NCBI RefSeq assembly: GCF_030848395.1
Contig: NZ_JAVDBT010000011.1
Location: 64,648-128,647, forward strand
Reading direction: 5' to 3'
Origin: Pseudogemmobacter lacusdianii
GTDB taxonomy: Bacteria; Pseudomonadota; Alphaproteobacteria; Rhodobacterales; Rhodobacteraceae
Length of the DNA: 64,000 nt
The notes beneath the pieces are model-generated. The model was given only the letters and a program-made list of their open reading frames with translations. It was not told the DNA's origin and did no database searches. The translations under genes and the position numbers were made by a program. Shown here piece after piece: positions 44,671 through 52,447 of the stretch (positions are counted from its first letter, which is position 1; each line of letters starts with the position of its first letter).

Positions 44671-44692
44671 GAGGGCGGCCGTGGTCGCCCTC
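44671..44692 (+). terminator. Hairpin downstream of the ParB-like gene
   Basis: GAGGGCG (44671-44677) pairs with CGCCCTC (44686-44692), 8 bases after the stop. Confidence 0.5.
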
Positions 44693-44711
44693 GCCTCTAT
44701 CCTCTCAAACT

Positions 44712-44743
44712 GGCTCGGTCTTCGTGACCGGGCCTTTCTTTTT
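44712..44743 (+). terminator. Intrinsic terminator downstream of the ParB-like gene
   Basis: A GC-rich stem (GGCTCGGTC with GACCGGGCC) around TTCGT is followed by CTTTCTTTTT-type U-rich sequence. The best intrinsic terminator in this part of the window. Confidence 0.75.
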
Positions 44744-44869
44744 GCTTACGCCCTTCGGTCATGAGGCATAGAGGCGCCCCTCACTCGGCCATTCAATACC
44801 GGTGCCGAAGCGCATTTCCTCGGTTGGGGACTCGATGTCCGCCTTGGCTGGTCAATTCGGTATCGCCAT

Positions 44870-45328
44870 TCAAAGCCTCGGTGGTGCCATCATGTCGCTT
44901 TGACGGGACCGGTGGTCCTCTATCGCCATGTTCAGAGAACGCGCGATCCGCTCGGCGCGCTCGATCACATGGGCGGCGCCGTCAGGCGGACAGATCTCCT
45001 GCGCGGTCAGGCGGAAGAGCTCCAGCCAGCGCTCGAAATGCGCCCATTCAACAGGCAGAGCGACATGGGCGGGCATCGGGGCGCCTTTGTAGATGCCAGT
45101 CATCAGCGCGACCGAATGCCAGAAGGCGACCATCTTTTCCAGATGCGGCCCCCAGTCGGTGATCCGTTCGGCAAAGACAGGACCCAGCATCGGATCCTGC
45201 TGCACGCGGTCGTAAAACCCGTGCACCAGGTCATGCAGCATCCGGCTGTCGAGGCCGGTCTCTGCCATCAGCGCGGCGGTCACCTCGGGGCGCATCGTCG
45301 GGGGAAGGGCGGGTGCGGTACTGGTCAT
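44870..45328 (-). CDS. Group III truncated haemoglobin
   Basis: 152 residues from 'MTSTAPALPPTM' with GGAGAG upstream. Globin features of the trHbP group: 'MLHDLVHGFYDRVQQDPMLGPVF', the proximal-His segment 'HLEKMVAFWHSVAL', and 'HVALPVEWAHFERWLELF'. It binds heme and probably O2 or NO. Encoded divergently from nsrR, with two palindromes between, so nitric-oxide control is likely. Confidence 0.92.
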   Translation of the reverse strand: MTSTAPALPPTMRPEVTAALMAETGLDSRMLHDLVHGFYDRVQQDPMLGPVFAERITDWGPHLEKMVAFWHSVALMTGIYKGAPMPAHVALPVEWAHFERWLELFRLTAQEICPPDGAAHVIERAERIARSLNMAIEDHRSRQSDMMAPPRL

Positions 45329-45371
45329 CTGGCTCTCCGGCTGCGGCGCGCTGTCACGCCGCCTTGCAGGA

Positions 45372-45384
45372 CAGGATAATCCTG
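45372..45384. promoter_or_regulatory. Palindrome in the trHb-nsrR intergenic region
   Basis: CAGGAT-A-ATCCTG, a perfect 6+1+6 palindrome, 44 bases upstream of the haemoglobin start. Candidate operator, although it does not match the NsrR consensus. Confidence 0.4.
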
Positions 45385-45386
45385 CT

Positions 45387-45409
45387 AATTGGTATTTCAA
45401 ATACTGATT
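45387..45409. promoter_or_regulatory. Candidate NsrR operator
   Basis: An 11+1+11 inverted repeat (AATTGGTATTT-C-AAATACTGATT, 9 of 11 pairs match) just upstream of the nsrR start. The A/T-rich arms meeting at TTT-N-AAA resemble the NsrR box. It would allow autoregulation and control of the divergent haemoglobin gene. Confidence 0.6.
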
Positions 45410-45419
45410 GATTGCGACC

Positions 45420-45842
45420 ATGCGCCTCACCGCCTTCACTGACTACGGCCTGCGCGCCCTGATGCGGATCGCCTCGGATCCGTCGCGTGGCTTTTCCACC
45501 GCCGAACTGGCGGATGAGTTTGGCCTGTCGCGGCATCATCTGGCCAAGATCGTGCAGCGGCTGGCGCAGGGCGGCATCCTGAGCACGCGCCGGGGCGGTG
45601 GTGGCGGGGCGATGCTGGCGGTCCCGGCCGGGACGCTGCGCCTCGGGGCAGTGGTGCGTTTGCTGGAAGAGAGTGGCTCGGGGCTGGTCGATTGCCTGAC
45701 GCCGGGCGCGTTGGCCTGCACCGTCGACGGGCGCTGCGGCCTGAAATCGCGCCTGCGCCGGGCCGAGGCCGCCTTCATGGCAGAGCTTGACCGCTCGACG
45801 CTGGCTGATATCGCCCTGCACCCTTTGGAGGTGGAGCAATGA
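45420..45842 (+). CDS. nsrR: NsrR, Rrf2-family nitric-oxide-sensing repressor
   Basis: 140 residues from 'MRLTAFTDYGLRALMRIA'. N-terminal winged helix ('TAELADEFGLSRHHLAKIVQRL') and the three cluster cysteines Cys92, Cys100 and Cys106, as in NsrR iron-sulfur proteins. NO destroys the cluster and relieves repression. It is divergent from the truncated haemoglobin and coupled to the DUF1971 gene by an ATGA overlap. Confidence 0.9.
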   Translation: MRLTAFTDYGLRALMRIASDPSRGFSTAELADEFGLSRHHLAKIVQRLAQGGILSTRRGGGGGAMLAVPAGTLRLGAVVRLLEESGSGLVDCLTPGALACTVDGRCGLKSRLRRAEAAFMAELDRSTLADIALHPLEVEQ

Positions 45843-46138
45843 CCGACTGGCCCACGGGGCTGCAGCCCTACAAGCGCACGCCCGAGTTCACCGAGACCAG
45901 CATTCCGCTGGGGCTTCTGCGCGCCCATGCCACCAAGGCGGGCACCTGGGCGCAGCTGCACGTGCTGGAGGGCAGGCTTCGCTTCCGCGAACTGGTGCGG
46001 GACCGGGTGTTCGACCTTGGCCCTGGCATCCATCCCGTGATCCGACCCGAGGAACAGCACGAGGTTGCCCCATTGGGCCCCGTTCGATTCTTCGTCGAGT
46101 TTTGCCGGATGGAGGACGAGGCCGGAAAAACTCTGTAG
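45839..46138 (+). CDS. DUF1971-type small protein
   Basis: 99 residues beginning 'MTDWPTGLQPYKRTPEFTE' with 'IRPEEQHEVAPLGPVRFFVEF' near the end: a small cupin-like fold typical of DUF1971/TehB-N proteins, often found next to nsrR. Its start overlaps nsrR. Function unknown; the context suggests NO or nitrite stress. Confidence 0.88.
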   Translation: MTDWPTGLQPYKRTPEFTETSIPLGLLRAHATKAGTWAQLHVLEGRLRFRELVRDRVFDLGPGIHPVIRPEEQHEVAPLGPVRFFVEFCRMEDEAGKTL

Positions 46139-46255
46139 ACCCTGCATGCAGACGGCAACCGGTGTGCGCCGCAGGTGATGTGGCGGAAATGAGGGTCAGG
46201 GAGCGGCTTAACGGTATTGAAGCAAGGCAATGTTTTTCTTCCGTAAACCGCACAT

Positions 46256-46271
46256 TACTCCATGTGGGTTA
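46256..46271. promoter_or_regulatory. Imperfect palindromic box, copy 1
   Basis: TACTCC-ATGT-GGGTTA, part of a 21-base stretch that matches the stretch around 48563-48578 at 17 of 21 positions. Located 80 bases before the gene at 46352. Confidence 0.4.
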
Positions 46272-46351
46272 TTCATGGCGTCGCTGCGATGGATATACTG
46301 ACCTGAACTGCAACACCCGTGCACCCGGCCCGGTTCAGCCCTCGTACCCGC

Positions 46352-46666
46352 ATGATCTATCTCGCCTACCCTGCTGCCACCGCCTGGTCTCTCGGTTGTG
46401 CCTGGTTTCTGGTTCGGCTGATCAAGGATACGATCCGCACGGAGACGCGTTTCAACATCGCCGTCATATTCCTGACCGTCGTTCCGGTCCTGGTGGTGTT
46501 GGGCTACGCGCCATGGATCCTGATCGAGAGCTTCAACTCGCCGGTCATCGCCACGTTGCGCGAGAACGAATGGCACTGCACGCAAACCGGGACCATGCAG
46601 ACGATGGTCAGATCCTATACGCGGTTTGTCGAGATCTGCACGACCTATCAGCGTATCGGGCATTGA
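46352..46666 (+). CDS. Small membrane protein of unknown function
   Basis: 104 residues from 'MIYLAYPAATAWSLG' (a GTG start 33 bases earlier is possible). Two membrane helices (about 3-22 and 36-58), then a soluble tail with two cysteines ('HCTQTG', 'EICTTY'). No family recognised. Followed by an intrinsic terminator. Confidence 0.6.
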   Translation: MIYLAYPAATAWSLGCAWFLVRLIKDTIRTETRFNIAVIFLTVVPVLVVLGYAPWILIESFNSPVIATLRENEWHCTQTGTMQTMVRSYTRFVEICTTYQRIGH

Positions 46667-46694
46667 TACCGGGGCCCCTCGGCTGAGCACTATA

Positions 46695-46717
46695 CTCCGC
46701 GATGCGGAGCAGTTTTT
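46695..46717 (+). terminator. Intrinsic terminator
   Basis: CTCCGC-GAT-GCGGAG stem-loop followed by CAGTTTTT, 29 bases after the small membrane-protein gene. Confidence 0.7.
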
Positions 46718-46820
46718 CGAGGTTGCGGCTGTGCTTGACCATATTCCCTTGTCTTTTGCTTGACCGCCACGCGACATAAGGGCGAGGATCGCGGCTGTTT
46801 GTTTGAAAGCATTGCAGCAG

Positions 46821-48551
46821 ATGAATGACACCGCCTCCCCTGAGCATCAGTTGATAGGGCACCTCTACGATGTTGCGGTGGATCCGGGGCATTATGAGGC
46901 GATGATCGACCATTGGGAGACCATGCTGCGCCCGGCGCTTGAGGGGCAGATGGCGGGTGCGACCGATCCTCATGATCTGGTCGGGCGCCATGTGCTGCGC
47001 GCTGATCGCGTGCTCGAGCAGGTGCTGATGACCCCGCAGGACGATGGGGCCGCGGCTCAGGTCGAGCGGATCCGCCAGACGGCCTGTTTCACGGTAGATG
47101 GCCGGGGTCATATGGCGGCGGTGAACAACGCGACCACGCTGATGTTCGGCCTGACCGCCGGTGCAAGGGCGCGCGATCTGCCGCTTGCGAGGGGCGAGGC
47201 GGACAAGCTGATCACGCTGGCTGCCAGTCTTTTGCAGTCCAACGCACCCATCTCGCGGGTGCTGTGCTTACGTCTGCGCGACACGGGCCGCCTGCTTGTC
47301 CTGCAATTGCGGCTTTGCCGTCCGCCGACCGAAGCCGCCTTTGTGCTGTGCGTCACCTCGGAAATCCATTGGCCTGACGGCTTTGCCCAACTGATGGAGG
47401 ACAGCTTCGGCCTCTCGCCCAGCGAGATCGAGGTGCTGCGCTTCCTCGCCGAAGGGCTCTCGGTGGCCGATATCGCAGCGCAGCGCCGGCGCAGCCTGGA
47501 AACGGTCCGGGTGCAGCTCAAATCCCTGCAAAGCCGCACCGGCACGCGCAGCCAGCAGGAGCTTATCCGGCTGGCTTTGACGACTTTGAACAGTCTGCGG
47601 GATCAGGCCCTGCCGGCGTCCGAGCGCCGGACAGGGCCTGCCGAGGTCGAGACCCGCCGCTTCGCGCTCAAGGGCGGCCGACAGATGGAGTATCTGGTCT
47701 TTGGCAACCCCGAGGGCCGTCCGGTCCTGTTTCTGCCGCTCGATATGGGGTTCGTGCGCTGGCCACCCAAGGCCGAGGCCGATGCGCTGCGCCGGGGGCT
47801 GCGCATCATCGTTCCGATCCGCGCCGGCTATGGTGGCTCCAGCCCCGCTCCGGCACGGAGCGAGTTTTTCCGGCAGTTCATCAGCGATCATCTCGATCTG
47901 CTGGATCACCTGCGCATTCCCCGCCTGCCGATCCTGACGCTTGGCGATGACAGCCTGCTGGCAATCCGGCTTTACGCGGCAGCGCCGCAGCGTTTCTCGG
48001 CGCTGCTGGCCTGTGCCGGCGCCCTGCCACTGACCAGCAGCGAACAGATCCAGCGCATGGGCAAGTGGCATCGCTTCATCCTTGGCGGCGCGCGGCTGAC
48101 GCCGCATCTGCTGCCGTTCATGGTGCGCGCGGGTGCTGCGATGGCGCGTCGCTATGGCAAGACCCGCTTTCTGGCTTCGGTCTTTTCCTCCTCGCCCGCC
48201 GATGCCGCGACCTTCGCGATCCCCGATGTGGCAGAGGCGATGATCGTCGGATCCGAGGTTATGCTCTCAGCGGATCATTGTGCGGCGGGGCCTTTCGCAC
48301 AAAGCGTGGCGGCGCTGGCGCAAGCCGACTGGACAGGGCCGATGGCGCAACTTCGCTCAGGTGTCGAAAACGGACGGATGAAGGTTCTGTTCTTCAGCGG
48401 CGAGCAGGATCCGCAGACCCCGCAGGAAACCATGGTCGAGCAGCGGGATGAACATCCCTGGATCGAGTTCACGGTCTATCCCGATGCGGGGCAGCTTCTG
48501 TTCTTTCTGAAGTGGCGCGACGTTATCGCGCGCCTCGATGAACTTGCATGA
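46821..48551 (+). CDS. LuxR-type HTH regulator fused to an alpha/beta-hydrolase
   Basis: 576 residues from the ATG at 46821 (a TTG 18 bases earlier is an alternative). Residues 1-190 form an unassigned sensor-like region. About 195-260 is a LuxR HTH ('GLSPSEIEVLRFLAEGLSVADIA', 'SLETVRVQLKSLQSRTG'). From about 285 to the end is an alpha/beta-hydrolase-like domain. The nucleophile elbow is 'LGDDSLLAI', where Asp or Ser replaces the usual G-x-S-x-G, so it may be non-catalytic and bind a ligand. The domain lies C-terminal to the DNA-binding domain, an uncommon order. Confidence 0.88.
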   Translation: MNDTASPEHQLIGHLYDVAVDPGHYEAMIDHWETMLRPALEGQMAGATDPHDLVGRHVLRADRVLEQVLMTPQDDGAAAQVERIRQTACFTVDGRGHMAAVNNATTLMFGLTAGARARDLPLARGEADKLITLAASLLQSNAPISRVLCLRLRDTGRLLVLQLRLCRPPTEAAFVLCVTSEIHWPDGFAQLMEDSFGLSPSEIEVLRFLAEGLSVADIAAQRRRSLETVRVQLKSLQSRTGTRSQQELIRLALTTLNSLRDQALPASERRTGPAEVETRRFALKGGRQMEYLVFGNPEGRPVLFLPLDMGFVRWPPKAEADALRRGLRIIVPIRAGYGGSSPAPARSEFFRQFISDHLDLLDHLRIPRLPILTLGDDSLLAIRLYAAAPQRFSALLACAGALPLTSSEQIQRMGKWHRFILGGARLTPHLLPFMVRAGAAMARRYGKTRFLASVFSSSPADAATFAIPDVAEAMIVGSEVMLSADHCAAGPFAQSVAALAQADWTGPMAQLRSGVENGRMKVLFFSGEQDPQTPQETMVEQRDEHPWIEFTVYPDAGQLLFFLKWRDVIARLDELA

Positions 48552-48562
48552 GAGATGTCGAT

Positions 48563-48578
48563 TAACCCATCCGGGTTA
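48563..48578. promoter_or_regulatory. Perfect palindromic box, copy 2
   Basis: TAACCC-ATCC-GGGTTA, 12 bases after the LuxR-hydrolase stop and about 94 bases before the first gene of the exported-protein operon. A related copy stands at 46256-46271. Candidate operator of the LuxR-hydrolase protein. Confidence 0.45.
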
Positions 48579-48671
48579 TTCACGAACAGGCAGAATCGGG
48601 GAAAGTGTCGCCTGCCTGACCCTATCATGGGATCCGGGCGGATTGCTCTGACACTTTCGAAGGAAGACCCC

Positions 48672-48986
48672 ATGACCCGTAAACTCCTGGCCTCGGCCGC
48701 TCTTGCCGGTGCCCTGTTCGGCGCGGCCCCCGCCATGGCCGAAGAGCTTTCGCTGCATACCTTCCTGCTGGTCTGGGTCTCGGACAATTGCGAGGGGTTT
48801 GAATATGCCGAGGACATGCTGCGCCATGCGAATATCGCGGTGATGGGCGCCCCCGAGGCCGAGGTCGCCGCCTTTACCGAGAAGATGGAGCACGGCCTGA
48901 ACGACCTCTTCGAGGGCGACAAGGCGGGCTATTGCGAGAGCATGATCTGGAATATCGAGGATCTAGAGGCCGAAGCGGCGGAGTGA
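48672..48986 (+). CDS. Small secreted protein
   Basis: 104 residues with signal 'MTRKLLASAALAGALFGAAPAMA' (split at the AMA site). The mature part has two cysteines ('DNCEGFEYAED', 'AGYCESMIWN') that may form a disulfide. Unknown family. First gene of a five- or six-gene operon of exported proteins. Confidence 0.75.
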   Translation: MTRKLLASAALAGALFGAAPAMAEELSLHTFLLVWVSDNCEGFEYAEDMLRHANIAVMGAPEAEVAAFTEKMEHGLNDLFEGDKAGYCESMIWNIEDLEAEAAE

Positions 48987-48993
48987 CCCGATC

Positions 48994-49488
48994 GTGGATG
49001 CGAGTCTGACGCGGCGGATGCTGCTAGCAGGGGCAGGGGCGGGTGCGGTTTTGGCGGCGCCTGTTCTTGCGGAAGGCGCGGCCTGGCTGGACGCTGTTGC
49101 GCAGCGGCTGGCATCGCAGGGCGGGTCTGATCCGGGCCAGCTTGCTCTTGATTTGGCGGGCAATATCCGGGTGGAGCTCTACTGGAGCACGGATGTCCCG
49201 GGCTTTCTCGCCGATATTGCGGCGGTGAAGGCGCGCGCCCCTCTTGCCGAGGCTGGCTATGATCCGGCCACGGGCATCAGCCGGATCGATCAGCAGCTCG
49301 CAGATGGGCGGTCAAGCCTGACCGACCACTGGATGGACCACGGCTGGACCCTGCGCCGGATCACGATAACGGCGGGCGACCCGGCGACCGCCGCCAGCGG
49401 GCTGGATGAATTTGCAGGCTTCCGCAATCGCGGGGGCTTTGGCGGCCCGGCGCTGCTGACGCCGCCCTTTTCCCCTTTGCAGGATTGA
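48994..49488 (+). CDS. Tat-exported hypothetical protein
   Basis: 164 residues from a GTG 7 bases after the previous stop. Twin-arginine signal 'LTRRMLLAGAGAGAVLAAP'. The mature protein has no cysteine and no domain I recognise ('NIRVELYWSTDVPGFLADI', 'SLTDHWMDHGWTLRRITI'). Operon context suggests a periplasmic partner of its neighbours. Confidence 0.72.
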   Translation: MDASLTRRMLLAGAGAGAVLAAPVLAEGAAWLDAVAQRLASQGGSDPGQLALDLAGNIRVELYWSTDVPGFLADIAAVKARAPLAEAGYDPATGISRIDQQLADGRSSLTDHWMDHGWTLRRITITAGDPATAASGLDEFAGFRNRGGFGGPALLTPPFSPLQD

Positions 49489-49492
49489 CAGG

Positions 49493-49906
49493 ATGAAGAT
49501 TCCATCTGCTCTGGCTGCCCTTGGGCTTGCCGTTTTCGCTCTCCCGGCCTTTGCGCAGGGGGCGTCTTGTGATGACGAAACCGATACTGCGGCAACAGTC
49601 GCCTGCCTCGACACATACTGGCAGCGTGAAACCGCCCGCACGGATCTGCTGATGGAGCGTCTGTCGGCGCTGATCGCCCCGCAAGACGAGAGTTACGTCG
49701 AAGATGCCCCGAATGGCGCTGCGCGCCTTGCCGCCTCGGCAATCGCCTGGGAGGCGTCACGCGATGCCGATTGCGCGCTGGCGGGATATGCCATGGCCGG
49801 CGGATCCTGGGAGGCGGTGATCACCGCTGCATGCCTTGGCACGCAACAGGCATCCCGCAATGGCTGGCTTGAGGGGCGTATCGCACAGTTCGAGATGGCC
49901 GAGTGA
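49493..49906 (+). CDS. Secreted LprI/DUF1311-like protein
   Basis: 137 residues with signal ending 'AFAQGASC'. A four-cysteine pattern ('SCDDETDT', 'VACLDTYWQRE', 'DADCALAG', 'AACLGTQQASRN') resembles the lysozyme-inhibitor LprI/DUF1311 fold, whose members protect peptidoglycan. The family call is moderate; inhibitor function is inference. Confidence 0.7.
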   Translation: MKIPSALAALGLAVFALPAFAQGASCDDETDTAATVACLDTYWQRETARTDLLMERLSALIAPQDESYVEDAPNGAARLAASAIAWEASRDADCALAGYAMAGGSWEAVITAACLGTQQASRNGWLEGRIAQFEMAE

Positions 49907-50208
49907 TGGGCCGTGTTTCTGCTCTGCTGGCTGCGCTTTTGCTCGGGGCCTGTGTTCAGCCGTCGCCCCCGAATGATTGTGCGCAGCGTCTGGCTGTCGC
50001 CCGCGATCTGGCGGCCCTGCACCAATATGGCGGCGACATGGAGGCCCATATCCGCAGCCTCGGCACCAAAGGGGCCAGCGCCGCCGAACTGGCCGATTAC
50101 CGGGACATGGCCGTCCGGCTGCGCCCGGTCCCGCGCCTCGCCGGTGACGGTGGGCGTGAGATGGGCATCGAGGCCGGTCTGGCCGAATTGAACCTGACCT
50201 GTCCCTGA
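49906..50208 (+). CDS. Small lipoprotein
   Basis: 100 residues from the ATG overlapping the previous stop (TGATG). Lipoprotein signal with lipobox 'LLGAC' at about 14-18. The mature part has two more cysteines. Unknown family; probably in the outer membrane. Confidence 0.72.
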   Translation: MGRVSALLAALLLGACVQPSPPNDCAQRLAVARDLAALHQYGGDMEAHIRSLGTKGASAAELADYRDMAVRLRPVPRLAGDGGREMGIEAGLAELNLTCP

Positions 50209-50233
50209 AGCGATGAAACCCATGGAGAAGACA

Positions 50234-51370
50234 ATGACATTCCCGATCCGGCGCCTGATGGGCGCAGCCCTCTCGCTTGCGCTGCTGGCGGTGCCGATGA
50301 CGGGTTTTGCCGATCAGGCGGTGATCGACCGGCTGAACCAGTTGGAGATCAAATGGAAAAACGGCCCGGTCGATGCGGCCGGCTTTGCCGATCTGCAATC
50401 CATCTCGATCCCGCATACGATGCGCGAAAGCCTGACCGATGCCGACCTTGTGCTGCTGGCCAAGCTGCCCCGGCTGGGCCATCTGGCGCTGGATGGCGTC
50501 AAGGGCCTGACCCCCGAGGGCCTGCGCGCTTTGGAGGCTGTACCGAACCTGTGGTTCGTCTCCTGGAAGATCGCCGATCTGACCGACGCCCATGTGCAGG
50601 CGCTTGGTGGTATCCAGACCCTGAAGATGCTGGAACTGAGCGGAAACAAGGCCCTGACCGATGCCATCATGCCGACGGTAGCGGCGCTGCCGGTGCTGGA
50701 GGGGCTGCAACTTGACGGCACCTCTGTCACCGATGCCGGTGTGGCCAAATTGGCGGGCCATCCGACGCTGCAACGCCTGTCGCTGATCTCGCTGGGCGTG
50801 ACGGATGCGATCTTTGCGCCGCTGTCCTCTGCGCCGAAGCTAAAATCCCTGATCCTGAACCGCAGTGCCGTCACCGGCAAGGGGGCGGCGCAACTCGCGG
50901 CGCTGCCTGGGTTCGACGAGATCGGGCTGCATCACGCTGCGCTGACCGATGAAGGGGTGCTGGAACTGGCGCAGATCCCCACTCTGCGCAACGCCTTCCT
51001 GTGGGAAAACCGTATCTCGGATGCCGGGCTGGCGGCGCTTGCGGCGCTGCCGGGGCTGCGCACGCTCTATCTTAACGGCACGGATGTAACCGATGCGGGC
51101 ATGGCGGATCTGGGGCGCTCGACTTCGATCGAGACGCTGTGGCTGTCGAAAACGGCGGTTGGTGACGAGGGCGTTGCGGCGCTTTCAAACCTGCCGCTCA
51201 GCTCGATCATGCTCGAAGAGACCAGGTTGGGCGATGACGGGCTGGCCAGCCTTGCGGCTATCCCGACCCTGCGCAACATCACCAGCCGCAAGTCCAATGT
51301 GACCGAGGCCGGTGTCGAACGCGCCATGGCGGTCGAGGGACGCAACGATAAGCTCTCGATCCGGAATTGA
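50234..51370 (+). CDS. Exported leucine-rich-repeat protein
   Basis: 378 residues from the ATG with GGAG upstream; starts at 50213 or 50222 are possible. Signal peptide ends 'TGFADQ'. Then about eleven repeats of ~24 residues of the cysteine-free 'LxxLxLxGTxVTDAGLAxLAxLPxL' type, as in periplasmic LRR proteins. Protein-protein binding is the expected function. Such repeats are rare in small operons of this kind. Confidence 0.88.
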   Translation: MTFPIRRLMGAALSLALLAVPMTGFADQAVIDRLNQLEIKWKNGPVDAAGFADLQSISIPHTMRESLTDADLVLLAKLPRLGHLALDGVKGLTPEGLRALEAVPNLWFVSWKIADLTDAHVQALGGIQTLKMLELSGNKALTDAIMPTVAALPVLEGLQLDGTSVTDAGVAKLAGHPTLQRLSLISLGVTDAIFAPLSSAPKLKSLILNRSAVTGKGAAQLAALPGFDEIGLHHAALTDEGVLELAQIPTLRNAFLWENRISDAGLAALAALPGLRTLYLNGTDVTDAGMADLGRSTSIETLWLSKTAVGDEGVAALSNLPLSSIMLEETRLGDDGLASLAAIPTLRNITSRKSNVTEAGVERAMAVEGRNDKLSIRN

Positions 51371-51410
51371 GGATGCGGGTCCGGCCAGGCTCGGGAAAGG
51401 AGGCCCCCCG

Positions 51411-52268
51411 ATGACAGCGAATGAGGACGCCCCCTGGCTGGCAGATCTGGCCTGTGCGTTGTCGCGGGCCAGATGGATCATCGTGGCACCTGCTGTGGTC
51501 GGTGTGGCCCTGTTCCTCGCCCTCGGCGGTTGGCAGGGCGAACCCGGACTGGCCGCCTTTCTGGCGCTGGCCCTTGGGCTGAACGGCGCGGCGATGGCGG
51601 CATGGATGCTGCGCCTTGGCCTCGACAGCGCCTTCCTGCCGGCGCTGGCACGGGCGCGCGGGCTGGAGCATCAACCCGTCGCCTCGACCTGGCGCCTGCT
51701 GCCCGAAGGGGTCCTTCCCGAAGGCAATACCCGGATGATGCGCAATCTGGTCACGGGGCGCATCGCGGATCGCAGCTGGCAGGCGGGCTTTCTGGAGATC
51801 GGCCGCAAGCAGCGCAACAAGGGCAATACGATCAGCATCTTTCGCGGCCAGCTGGTGCAGGTCGAGGCGGCCCCTGGCGCGCCGGATGTTATTCTACTGC
51901 CCGCCAACCGCAGACCTGCGGCGATGTCGGGCGGCATTGGCACCCTGAACTGGCCGCAGCGAGCCGAGTTCACTTGGCAGAGCCGGCGCTGGCAGGTGTT
52001 TTCGCCGCAGGATGTTGGACCGGAGGATCTGCAACACTTGCAGGTGATGATGGCCGCCCTGCCGCCCTTGCCGCGCGCTGTCGTGCTCCGCGCTGTTGTC
52101 CGGGCGAATGGCTGGCAGCACTTGGTTTTTGCCAACCGGAATGATCTGTTCAGGATGGGCAGCCTGCCAACGCTTTGGCAGCCGGCAGAGCAGGTGGCGG
52201 AGCGGGTGTTTGGCAACCTCACCTGGGCGGAACTGGTTGCACGGGCAATGGTGACGCAAAGCGACTGA
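51411..52268 (+). CDS. Membrane protein with cytoplasmic or periplasmic domain, unknown family
   Basis: 285 residues from the ATG with AAAGGAGG upstream. Two membrane helices near the N terminus (about 20-40 and 45-65), then a ~220-residue soluble domain ('FLEIGRKQRNKGNTISIFRG', 'PQRAEFTWQSRRWQVFSP'). Probably the last gene of the exported-protein operon; it may hold the complex at the inner membrane. Confidence 0.7.
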   Translation: MTANEDAPWLADLACALSRARWIIVAPAVVGVALFLALGGWQGEPGLAAFLALALGLNGAAMAAWMLRLGLDSAFLPALARARGLEHQPVASTWRLLPEGVLPEGNTRMMRNLVTGRIADRSWQAGFLEIGRKQRNKGNTISIFRGQLVQVEAAPGAPDVILLPANRRPAAMSGGIGTLNWPQRAEFTWQSRRWQVFSPQDVGPEDLQHLQVMMAALPPLPRAVVLRAVVRANGWQHLVFANRNDLFRMGSLPTLWQPAEQVAERVFGNLTWAELVARAMVTQSD

Positions 52269-52336
52269 GCCCTAGGTCCCGGCTCATGCTTGTTCGCCGC
52301 AGCGACAGCGCGTATCAACGCTGCCGAAACACATGG

Positions 52337-52384
52337 ACCCGGGTGCGATCCCCGGGTGGCTCTTCCGGCCGCCGATCCGCCGGA
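52337..52384 (+). promoter_or_regulatory. Tandem hairpins in the leader of the second SulP gene
   Basis: ACCCGGG (52337-52343) pairs with CCCGGGT (52351-52357), and TCCGG (52364-52368) pairs with CCGGA (52380-52384), 64-111 bases upstream of the SulP start. It could be a terminator for the upstream operon or a structured 5' leader. Confidence 0.4.
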
Positions 52385-52447
52385 CAACCTGAAAAGCCCC
52401 TACAGCTTTGACAGTCCGGCAGGCGACGGCTGGTTAGGACATTCCAC

